This document shows positions 1 through 6,204 of a DNA stretch of 6,214 nt, piece after piece (the stretch's first letter is position 1; each line of letters opens with the position of its first letter). Below the pieces are notes generated by a model. The model was not told the origin of the DNA. It saw only the letters and a list, made by a program, of their open reading frames with translations, and ran no database searches. The DNA comes from an uncultured Saprospiraceae bacterium (GTDB taxonomy: Bacteria > Bacteroidota > Bacteroidia > Chitinophagales > Saprospiraceae): the NCBI GenBank assembly GCA_937969485.1, contig CALBVQ010000197.1, positions 1-6,214 of the forward strand. The letters are read 5' to 3'. The translations under genes were made by a program, and so were the position numbers.

Positions 1-90
1 TATACTGATTAATCATATTAGCAAATATACAATGTTTCCTAGCGAAAAGATTAAATTTACGATTCTTAAAAAATAATCAAAAAGCAGATT
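1..90. promoter_or_regulatory. Leader region upstream of the prolyl oligopeptidase, with a possible divergent promoter
   Basis: This A+T-rich region contains no gene of its own. On the - strand, bases 29-22 read TATATTTG, an exact match to the Bacteroidota -7 consensus TAnnTTTG, so a gene off the left edge may be transcribed leftward from here. No clear TTTG-type -33 element sits at the expected distance. On the + strand, TAAATTTA at 52-59 is a one-mismatch candidate -7 box for the oligopeptidase gene and would give a leader of about 25 bases; its -33 element is also missing. Bases 6-15 (TGATTAATCA) form a perfect palindrome near the predicted leftward start point. The run before the ATG at 91 is A-rich without a Shine-Dalgarno sequence, as is common in this phylum. 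Confidence 0.35.
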
Positions 91-2271
91 ATGCGCTATT
101 CCTTTATTTTATTAGCTTTCTTAGGGTTCACATTGCTTTCATGTGCCAAGAAAACTGTGACATCAACCAAACCTGCAATGTCTATAGATGAGACGAAAAC
201 TACAATGAATAAAATTCCACTAATCTACCCAACAACTAAAAAAGACGATATTTCTGATGATTATCATGGAACAACGATTGCTGATCCTTACCGATGGTTA
301 GAAGATGATAATAGTCCAGAAACTAAAGCGTGGGTGATTGCACAAAACAAGGTTACTAATAATTACCTTTCTAATATTCCTTTCCGCGATGCAATCAAGG
401 ATAGATTGACAGAGCTATGGGACTTTGAAAAAATAGGAACTCCTGTCAAAGAAGGTGACTACTACTATTTCTTCAAAAATAGCGGCTTGCAGAATCAATC
501 TGTCCTATACAGATCAAAGGAATTGGGAGGAGAAGTTGAAATAGTCCTTGATCCCAATAAATTATCAGATGATGGGACATCTTCGCTAGGAGGTTACAGC
601 TTCAATGCAGACGGCACTCTTATGGCATACAATGTCTCTGAGGGAGGTTCTGATTGGCGAACTGCCTACGTTTTGGATCTGAAAACTTTGAAGCTAACCG
701 ATGACAAGGTTAATTGGCTTAAATTTTCTGGAATGTCATGGCAAGGAGATGGCTTTTATTACAGTAGATACCCGGCTCCTGATGAATCGCAAGAGCTAAG
801 TGGTCAAAATAAATTTCATAAATTATACTATCACCAGCTAGGCACTCCTCAAGAAAGTGATGTCTTAATCATGGAAAGCAAGGATCATCCTGCACGAAAC
901 TATTATGGTTCAACTACAGAAGATGAGCAATATTTAGTTATCAATGTCGTAGAATCAACCAGCGGAAACGCTTTGTATGTCATTGACAACAAAAGCAAAA
1001 GAAAGAATCCTATAGCAGTTGTCGAAGATTTTACAGCAGATCATCGAGTGATAGATAATGATGGAGCAAGTCTATTGCTGCTAACTAGCTATGCTTGCCC
1101 CAACAAGAGAATAGTGCGTGTTGATTTAGGTAATCCATCAAGTGAAAACTGGGTCAATGTGATTCCAGAATCAAAAAACACCTTAGATAACGTATCAATA
1201 GTGGGAGGAAAAATGTTCGTCAAGTACATTGTTAATGCGCAAGCCCAGATTAAAGTTTACACGCTAGACGGTAAATATATTCAAGACTTGGAGCTTCCTG
1301 GAATAGGAAATACAGGCGGGGTAAGTGGCAAAAAGAAGGATTCCGAAGGATTCTTTAGCTTTACTTCCTTCACCTATCCCACTACAAGTTTCAAGCTAAA
1401 TACCAACACATTAACATACGAAGTATACGAACGTTCAGATGTTGCTTTCAATCCCGATGATTTCGTCACTGAACAACTATGGTTTAGTTCCAAAGACGGT
1501 ACTCGTGTTCCTATGTTTGCTACATATAAAAAAGGCATCAAGCTAGACGGGTCCAATCCTACACTCCTATATGGATACGGAGGTTTCGACATAAGTTTAT
1601 TACCAGGATTTAATCTTACAAGATTACCCCTGATTGAAAATGGCGGGATCTATGTTGTAGCTAATTTAAGAGGAGGAGGAGAGTTTGGGTCAGAATGGCA
1701 CAAAGCAGGCACTTTAGAAAGAAAGCAAAATGTATTTGACGACTTCCAAGCTGCGGCAGAATTCCTTATTGAAAAAGGATATACGAGCAGTGACAAACTA
1801 GCAATCGAGGGAGGAAGTAACGGAGGTTTGTTAGTAGGAGCGTGCATGACGCAACGACCAGATTTATACGCCGTGGCATTTCCTGCAGTGGGAGTGCTTG
1901 ATATGTTAAGATATCATGAGTTTACCATTGGTTGGGCATGGGCGACTGACTATGGAAGGAGTGATGATCCAGAAGCATTCAAGTACTTAATCGAATACAG
2001 TCCGTTGCACAATGTGAAAGAAATTGCCTACCCAGCAACAATGGTAACAACTGCCGATCATGACGATAGAGTAGTGCCTGCTCACTCTTTTAAATTCATA
2101 AGCGAACTACAAGACAAGCACAAAGGTGAAGATCCGGTATTGATAAGAATTGAGACCAGCGCTGGACATGGAGCTGGAAAACCAACTGACAAAGTAATTC
2201 AAGAAACTGCAGATAAACTAGGTTTTATGTTGTACAATATGAATGAAACCTACACGACAAAAACAAAATAA
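91..2271 (+). CDS. Prolyl oligopeptidase (peptidase family S9A), predicted lipoprotein
   Basis: This serine peptidase cleaves short peptides on the carboxyl side of proline. Residues 1-18 are a lipoprotein signal peptide: positively charged start, hydrophobic core and lipobox LLSC, with Cys18 the predicted lipidated residue. Residues 19-28 lack an acidic surface-export motif, so a periplasm-facing anchor is more likely than the cell surface. The seven-bladed propeller domain covers roughly residues 45-430 and begins with the family hallmark DPYRWLED. The alpha/beta hydrolase domain follows from about 455. Compared with porcine prolyl oligopeptidase, the triad is Ser576 (GGSNGG), Asp658 (DHDDRVV) and His693 (AGHGAGK); Tyr496 matches the oxyanion Tyr473, Trp617 the proline-stacking Trp595 and Arg660 the substrate-binding Arg643. 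At 726 residues the length is normal for the family plus a signal peptide. The dipeptidase gene follows nine bases later. Substrate range is inferred from the family. Confidence 0.95.
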   Translation: MRYSFILLAFLGFTLLSCAKKTVTSTKPAMSIDETKTTMNKIPLIYPTTKKDDISDDYHGTTIADPYRWLEDDNSPETKAWVIAQNKVTNNYLSNIPFRDAIKDRLTELWDFEKIGTPVKEGDYYYFFKNSGLQNQSVLYRSKELGGEVEIVLDPNKLSDDGTSSLGGYSFNADGTLMAYNVSEGGSDWRTAYVLDLKTLKLTDDKVNWLKFSGMSWQGDGFYYSRYPAPDESQELSGQNKFHKLYYHQLGTPQESDVLIMESKDHPARNYYGSTTEDEQYLVINVVESTSGNALYVIDNKSKRKNPIAVVEDFTADHRVIDNDGASLLLLTSYACPNKRIVRVDLGNPSSENWVNVIPESKNTLDNVSIVGGKMFVKYIVNAQAQIKVYTLDGKYIQDLELPGIGNTGGVSGKKKDSEGFFSFTSFTYPTTSFKLNTNTLTYEVYERSDVAFNPDDFVTEQLWFSSKDGTRVPMFATYKKGIKLDGSNPTLLYGYGGFDISLLPGFNLTRLPLIENGGIYVVANLRGGGEFGSEWHKAGTLERKQNVFDDFQAAAEFLIEKGYTSSDKLAIEGGSNGGLLVGACMTQRPDLYAVAFPAVGVLDMLRYHEFTIGWAWATDYGRSDDPEAFKYLIEYSPLHNVKEIAYPATMVTTADHDDRVVPAHSFKFISELQDKHKGEDPVLIRIETSAGHGAGKPTDKVIQETADKLGFMLYNMNETYTTKTK

Positions 2272-2280
2272 AAACAATTG

Positions 2281-3666
2281 ATGCAAAATACACAAGAGCG
2301 AACGCAAGCAAACAAGGAAAGATACTTAAATGAATTGCTGGAAATTCTAAGAATTCCATCAGTAAGTGCAGATCCTGCGTTTGCAGACGATGTGCGTAAA
2401 ACTGCAGAGTTTGTTCAAGAAAAGATGAACCAAGCTGGGGTTTCGCATACTAAAATATATGAAACGGCTGGTCATCCCATCGTTTATGGTGAACATCTTG
2501 TCGATCCTGCATTACCTACAGTACTTGTTTACGGGCATTACGATGTTCAACCACCAGATCCATTGAATTTATGGCATTCTCCTCCGTTCGAACCAGTAAT
2601 AAAGAAGACTGATTTGCATCCCGAAGGTGCAATATTTGCAAGAGGGGCATGTGACGACAAAGGACAAATGTTCATGCATATCAAGGCTTTCGAGTCAATG
2701 AATGCCGCAGGTGAATTGCCTTGTAACTTGAAATTCATGATAGAGGGTGAGGAGGAAGTTGGTTCAGTAAATTTGGGGCCATTCTGTAAGAAATACAAAG
2801 AAATGCTTTCTTGTGATGTAGTATTATTAAGCGACACCAGTATTATTGCTAACGATGTTCCTTCCATAACAATAGGACTGCGAGGATTAAGTTATATCGA
2901 AGTAAAAGTTACCGGCCCTAACAAAGATTTACATAGCGGTGTGTATGGTGGAGCTGTAGTCAATCCCATCAATGCGCTTACTAAGATGATTGCTTCTTTA
3001 CATGACGAGAACGGCCGCATCACAATCCCTGAATTTTATGACGATGTACAGGAATTGAGCAAAGAAGACAGAGACGAAATGGCTAAAGCACCATTTGATA
3101 TAGAAACCTACATGAAAGGTCTGGGGGTAACAGAACTTAACGGAGAAAGTGGTTATGAACCTAGAGAGAGAACTTCTATTCGTCCTACTTTGGACGTGAA
3201 TGGAATCTGGGGTGGATATATTGGAGAGGGTGCTAAAACCGTGTTGCCGTCTGAGGCATTCGCCAAAATTAGTATGCGTTTGGTGCCTTACCAAACGCCA
3301 GAGAAGATCACACAGCTTTTTCAAGAACACTTTGAGGCTATTGCTCCAAAGGGTGTCAAGGTAGAAGTATTTCCACATCATGGTGGGCAACCAGCGGTGA
3401 CACCAACGGATACTGTTGAGTATAAAGCAGCGAGCATGGCACTAGAGAAAACTTTTGGGCGTAAGCCTATTCCTGAAAGAAGCGGAGGAAGTATTCCCAT
3501 CGTTTCACTGTTCGAAGAGGTGTTCGGAGTAAAATCCGTGCTAATGGGATTCGGCCTAAATACCGACGATATACATAGTCCCAATGAGCATTACGGAATA
3601 TTTAACTATTTCAAAGGCATCGAAACGATTCCTTATTTCTATCATTACTATGCACAAGAAAAATAA
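2281..3666 (+). CDS. M20 family metallopeptidase (CNDP2-like cytosolic dipeptidase)
   Basis: This is a di-zinc or di-manganese dipeptidase of the ArgE/DapE/ACY1/CPG2 superfamily, most like the roughly 460-residue carnosinase-2/DUG1-type dipeptidases. All metal and catalytic positions are visible: His86 and Asp88 in GHYDVQP, bridging Asp125 in CDDKG, general base Glu158 and ligand Glu159 in GEEEVGS, Asp185 in LSDTS, and final ligand His432 in DIHSPNEHY. His218 in DLHSGVYGG, in the lid/dimerisation domain (about residues 195-375), matches the substrate-contacting histidine supplied by the partner subunit. No signal peptide or membrane segment is present, so it should act in the cytoplasm. I chose the ATG at 2281; the in-frame TTG just before it would add one residue but has no support. 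It follows the oligopeptidase by nine bases, suggesting co-transcription and sequential peptide breakdown. Exact dipeptide specificity cannot be read from the sequence. Confidence 0.93.
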   Translation: MQNTQERTQANKERYLNELLEILRIPSVSADPAFADDVRKTAEFVQEKMNQAGVSHTKIYETAGHPIVYGEHLVDPALPTVLVYGHYDVQPPDPLNLWHSPPFEPVIKKTDLHPEGAIFARGACDDKGQMFMHIKAFESMNAAGELPCNLKFMIEGEEEVGSVNLGPFCKKYKEMLSCDVVLLSDTSIIANDVPSITIGLRGLSYIEVKVTGPNKDLHSGVYGGAVVNPINALTKMIASLHDENGRITIPEFYDDVQELSKEDRDEMAKAPFDIETYMKGLGVTELNGESGYEPRERTSIRPTLDVNGIWGGYIGEGAKTVLPSEAFAKISMRLVPYQTPEKITQLFQEHFEAIAPKGVKVEVFPHHGGQPAVTPTDTVEYKAASMALEKTFGRKPIPERSGGSIPIVSLFEEVFGVKSVLMGFGLNTDDIHSPNEHYGIFNYFKGIETIPYFYHYYAQEK

Positions 3667-3709
3667 TTATTTACCGCATTCATAAAATGTATAATTCAAA
3701 TATTGACAA

Positions 3710-4372
3710 ATGAAGTATTTATTTAGCTTACTAATCATTACACTTATAGCTAGTTCTAACCTCACGGGACAACAGCTAAAAACAGCCGAAGACTCACTAG
3801 CGTATGCGTTTGGTCTAGACCTAGCAAGAGAGATTCAGAAAAAAAATATGACGGATCTCAATACTGAGATAATGAGGCAAGCAATTGATGATGTTATAGC
3901 AGGCAGAGAAACAAAAATTAATGAAGTAGATGCACGTACTTTTGTTGCAACAGAGAAAAGAGCAAGAAACGAAAGAATGGGAGCCGCAAACAGAGAGGCA
4001 GGCTTGGCATTTCTGGCAGAAAAAGCAAAGCAACCCGGCGTAATGCAATTAACCGATGGAATACTATACGAAATCATCAAACCAGGAATGGGTGCTAAGC
4101 CAGCAAAAGGTAGTGATGTGACCCTTCACTATGAAGGAAAGTTGATTACTGGAGAAGTATTTGACAGTTCATATGATAGAGGTGCACCTGCATCATTCAA
4201 TCTAAACCGTTTAATCAAAGGCTGGCAAATCGCAGTTCCTAATATGAAAGAAGGAGCAAAATGGAGACTGTACTTACCATACGAAGTTGCCTATGGACCT
4301 AGAGGTGCAGGATCTAAGATCAAGCCGTACTCAACTTTAATTTTCGATATTGAATTGATCGAAAATAAATGA
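3710..4372 (+). CDS. Exported FKBP-type peptidyl-prolyl cis-trans isomerase (FkpA/Mip-like)
   Basis: This protein catalyses cis-trans isomerisation of X-Pro bonds and probably acts as a folding helper in the periplasm. Residues 1 to about 20 are a Sec signal peptide (Lys2, hydrophobic 4-14, small residues at 14-20) with no lipobox cysteine, so a soluble periplasmic product is expected. Residues 22 to about 115 are the helical dimerisation domain of the FKBP N-terminal family (starting EDSLAYAFG). The FKBP catalytic domain spans about 118-218. The pocket residues of human FKBP12 are all matched: Tyr141 (Tyr26), Asp152 (Asp37, in VFDSSYDRG), Phe163 (Phe46), Leu168-Ile169 (Val55-Ile56), Trp172 (Trp59), Tyr195 (Tyr82, in AYGPRG) and Phe212 (Phe99). 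The 220-residue length suits FkpA/Mip-type proteins. Its TGA stop overlaps the trmD start (ATGA), so trmD translation is probably coupled to it. Confidence 0.93.
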   Translation: MKYLFSLLIITLIASSNLTGQQLKTAEDSLAYAFGLDLAREIQKKNMTDLNTEIMRQAIDDVIAGRETKINEVDARTFVATEKRARNERMGAANREAGLAFLAEKAKQPGVMQLTDGILYEIIKPGMGAKPAKGSDVTLHYEGKLITGEVFDSSYDRGAPASFNLNRLIKGWQIAVPNMKEGAKWRLYLPYEVAYGPRGAGSKIKPYSTLIFDIELIENK

Positions 4373-5031
4373 TAAGGTTCGATATCATTTCTGCTATTCC
4401 GGATTTATTGACAAGTCCTTTATCACACAGTATCATGCAACGCGCTGTTGACAAGGGCTTACTCGACGTTCAAGTTCACGATTTGCGAAGCTACGGTCTA
4501 GGGAGATACAAGCAAATTGATGACTACCAATACGGCGGTGGAGCAGGAATGGTGTTAACTCCAGGACCTTTGGATACGATAATATCTGAATTGAAAAATC
4601 AACGGACGTATGATGAAGTTATATACATGACCCCTGACGGTGTGACTTATAACCAATCCATCGCGAACAGACTTTCACTCCACGGAAACATAATGATAAT
4701 TTGTGGACATTATAAAGGGATTGATCAGCGAATTCGTGACATCCATGTCACTTGCGAAATTTCAATAGGAGATTATGTTCTTTCAGGTGGTGAACTGCCT
4801 GCTGCTATTCTCGTAGACTCAATAGGAAGATTGATCCCTGGAGTACTCAACAACGAAAGTAGTGCCTTATTTGATTCACATCAAGATGGATTGCTAGCAC
4901 CCCCAATTTACACCAGGCCTGCAGAATTCAAAGGACATGTAGTTCCAGAAGTTCTACTTAGTGGAAACGATGCTCTAATTGAAGCCTGGAGGGAAAAACA
5001 CTCAAAAAGCACTCAAAAAAGCGAAGAATAA
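4369..5031 (+). CDS. trmD: tRNA (guanine-N1-)-methyltransferase TrmD, short C-terminal form
   Basis: TrmD is a SPOUT-class enzyme that methylates G37 of tRNAs with G at position 36 using S-adenosylmethionine, preventing +1 frameshifts. The trefoil-knot AdoMet site is clear: YGGGAGMVL near residue 60, MTPDG near 85, the CGHYKGID stretch at 112-119, and IGDYVLSGGELPA around 133-145. Arg154 (GRLIPGV) and Asp169 (LFDSHQDG) fall at exactly the E. coli catalytic residue numbers, and YTRPAEF follows. Two things are unusual. Position 116 is Lys where E. coli TrmD has Glu, with His at 114 in place of Arg. The protein also ends soon after the AWREKHS stretch, at 220 residues against 255 in E. coli, without a recognisable RT..RRPDLL-type tail. 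The start overlaps the FKBP stop by four bases. The usual companions rpsP, rimM and rplS are not adjacent. Confidence 0.95.
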   Translation: MIRFDIISAIPDLLTSPLSHSIMQRAVDKGLLDVQVHDLRSYGLGRYKQIDDYQYGGGAGMVLTPGPLDTIISELKNQRTYDEVIYMTPDGVTYNQSIANRLSLHGNIMIICGHYKGIDQRIRDIHVTCEISIGDYVLSGGELPAAILVDSIGRLIPGVLNNESSALFDSHQDGLLAPPIYTRPAEFKGHVVPEVLLSGNDALIEAWREKHSKSTQKSEE

Positions 5032-5038
5032 TTTTACT

Positions 5039-5066
5039 GTCCAATTGATAAAGTGTATCATTGGAT
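5039..5066 (+). other. Imperfect inverted repeat between trmD and the kbp-like gene
   Basis: CCAATTGATA (5041-5050) faces TATCATTGG (5056-5064) across a five-base loop AAGTG. The arms pair over nine bases with one bulged T, and 5040/5065 and a G-U at 5039/5066 extend the stem slightly. The stem is A+T-rich and is followed by mixed A/T sequence with no proper T-run, so a weak terminator, an mRNA-end structure or a protein-binding operator for the downstream gene are all possible. The remaining bases up to 5094 are A+T-rich, with no exact TAnnTTTG box and no Shine-Dalgarno sequence. Confidence 0.4.
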
Positions 5067-5094
5067 TATTCATTAACTAAATTAAATATTAATA

Positions 5095-5544
5095 ATGGGT
5101 TTATTTTCATTCCTTAAAAACAAAGGTGCCAAATTATTTGGAAAAAAAGCTGCGGAGGACAAAGAAGTAAAATTGTCTAAAGCAGATCAATTAAAAGCAG
5201 AAATCGCAAGATTGGGATTAAATGTGAACGATCTAGGTATTGAATTATGTGAGCAAGTGATTGTTTCTGGTTCAACACAGACAAACGCAGAAAGAGAAAA
5301 AGTAATTCTTGCATTAGGTAATGTAGAAGGAGTAGGATCAGTTGATGATCAAATTTCTGTTACTAATCCTGAGCCAGAAGCACAATTCTACACAGTTCAA
5401 TCAGGTGATTCTCTTTCTAAAATTTCCAAAGCATTGTACGGAGATGCTATGAAATACAATTCTATTTTTGAAGCTAATCGACCAATGCTTGAGCACCCAG
5501 ATAAGATTTATCCTGGACAAGTATTAAGAATCCCTCAGATCTAA
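5095..5544 (+). CDS. kbp: BON-LysM protein, homologue of E. coli potassium-binding protein Kbp (YgaU)
   Basis: The architecture and 149-residue length match E. coli Kbp/YgaU, a small cytoplasmic protein that binds K+ with high affinity and aids growth under high potassium. Residues 1-20 form an amphipathic lysine-rich segment (MGLFSFLKNKG) resembling the E. coli start and not a cleavable signal peptide. A BON domain covers about 30-90, with the V-x-G turn at 57-59 and the GNVEGVGSVDDQ stretch at 75-86. A LysM domain covers 98-148 (FYTVQSGDSLSKIS, then YGDAMKYNSIFEAN and KIYPGQVLRIP). Without export, the LysM domain is unlikely to be used for peptidoglycan binding in the usual way. Third codon positions favour A and T more than in the neighbours, which may reflect high expression. 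The gene is probably monocistronic, with a hairpin ahead of it and a strong terminator behind it. K+ binding is inferred from homology recalled from memory. Confidence 0.9.
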   Translation: MGLFSFLKNKGAKLFGKKAAEDKEVKLSKADQLKAEIARLGLNVNDLGIELCEQVIVSGSTQTNAEREKVILALGNVEGVGSVDDQISVTNPEPEAQFYTVQSGDSLSKISKALYGDAMKYNSIFEANRPMLEHPDKIYPGQVLRIPQI

Positions 5545-5560
5545 TCTGACCGAATCTTTG

Positions 5561-5568
5561 TATTTTTG
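5561..5568 (+). promoter_or_regulatory. Candidate -7 promoter element for the rluE-like gene
   Basis: TATTTTTG matches the Bacteroidota -7 consensus TAnnTTTG exactly and ends at the base before the terminator's left arm. Transcription would begin at about 5574-5576, inside that arm, so the new RNA could not form the full hairpin. No TTG or TTTG is found 17-23 bases upstream, which weakens the call; in A+T-rich DNA a chance match is possible. Confidence 0.3.
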
Positions 5569-5609
5569 AGGTGTTTACTTCAGTCTTGAGCTGTAGTAAA
5601 CACCTTTTT
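5569..5609 (+). terminator. Intrinsic terminator after the kbp-like gene
   Basis: AGGTGTTTACT (5569-5579) pairs perfectly with AGTAAACACCT (5595-5605). After a T-T mismatch, CAG/CTG (5581-5583 with 5591-5593) extends the stem, leaving a small apical loop. The descending arm runs into TTTTT (5605-5609) followed by ATTTT. On the opposite strand the stem is not followed by a T-run, so it works only in the + direction. It lies 24 bases past the kbp-like stop codon and should end that transcript. Confidence 0.92.
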
Positions 5610-5631
5610 ATTTTGAAGTAAAACTTCTGCC

Positions 5632-6204
5632 TTGCATAGACATTTCTTATCACATAAACCTATAGGGTTCCTTTCACAATTTAAATATGAAGGGAAGCGA
5701 GCATCAAGAAAAAAACTACTGGGAGAACTACATGACTTTCCCGATGGAACTATGGCAATAGGCCGACTGGATGAAGATTCGGAAGGCTTACTTCTATTGA
5801 CGACAGACGGTAAAGAAAGCCATAGAATACGCAGTAAAAAAATCACTAAAGAGTACTATGTTCAAGTAGATGGGCAAATCGATGAAAATGCGATCCAAAA
5901 GCTAAAAACAGGCGTAGAAATAGGCGTAAATGGCACCAAGTACATGACGCTTCCGTGTGATGCAAGAAAATTAGATCCAGCTCCTGAATTTCCAGCTCGT
6001 ACTAAAAAGATAAGAGATGATAGACACGGGCCAACCAGCTGGGCGTCAATAACAATAGGGGAGGGCAAGAACAGACAAGTGCGCAAGATGACAGCAGCCG
6101 TTGGTTTTCCCACACTACGCCTCATCAGAGTTAAGATAGGAAACCTAGAACTAGCAGACTTGAAAAATGGAGAAGTAAAGGAAGTAAAAGAATTCATTGT
6201 GTAA
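5632..6204 (+). CDS. rluE: RluE-type 23S rRNA pseudouridine synthase (RsuA/RluB/E/F family)
   Basis: This enzyme isomerises a uridine of 23S rRNA to pseudouridine (U2457 for E. coli RluE). The catalytic aspartate is Asp47 in GRLDEDSEG (44-52), followed by LLLLTTDG. The K-x-Y motif with the conserved tyrosine is KEY at 73-75. The C-terminal family block is EGKNRQVRKMTAAVGFPTLR (144-163), preceded by the PTSW motif that E. coli RluE also has. No S4 RNA-binding domain precedes the catalytic domain, as in RluE and unlike RsuA or RluB. The start is TTG at 5632: the frame opens only after a TGA at 5614-5616, no ATG or GTG lies ahead of conserved residues, and the product then begins MHRHFLSHKP, as relatives do. 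No Shine-Dalgarno site is seen. The strong terminator upstream implies its own promoter. The exact uridine target is inferred. Confidence 0.9.
   Translation: MHRHFLSHKPIGFLSQFKYEGKRASRKKLLGELHDFPDGTMAIGRLDEDSEGLLLLTTDGKESHRIRSKKITKEYYVQVDGQIDENAIQKLKTGVEIGVNGTKYMTLPCDARKLDPAPEFPARTKKIRDDRHGPTSWASITIGEGKNRQVRKMTAAVGFPTLRLIRVKIGNLELADLKNGEVKEVKEFIV

Noticed and set aside
1671..1683. Shine-Dalgarno-like run GGAGGAGGAGAG inside the oligopeptidase gene
   Set aside because: It encodes the conserved RGGGEFG segment of prolyl oligopeptidases and no start codon or separate gene follows.
2278..2280. TTG as the start of the dipeptidase
   Set aside because: It directly precedes an ATG at 2281 and adds a single residue; the ATG is the far more likely start.
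2998..3390. 130-residue open frame on the - strand
   Set aside because: It lies wholly inside the conserved M20 dipeptidase gene, has low-complexity composition and resembles no family I know; the other - strand frames are likewise antisense shadows.
3690..3695. TATAAT resembling a sigma-70 -10 box upstream of the FKBP gene
   Set aside because: Bacteroidota primary promoters use TAnnTTTG, there is no -35 partner at proper spacing, and the motif is expected by chance in A+T-rich DNA.
3667..3709. Possible terminator between the dipeptidase and FKBP genes
   Set aside because: Only a four-base CATT/AATG pairing is seen with no T-run, too weak to call.
5862..6197. 111-residue open frame on the - strand opposite the pseudouridine synthase
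   Set aside because: The + strand frame carries all family motifs; the opposite frame shows only serine/phenylalanine-rich shadow sequence.
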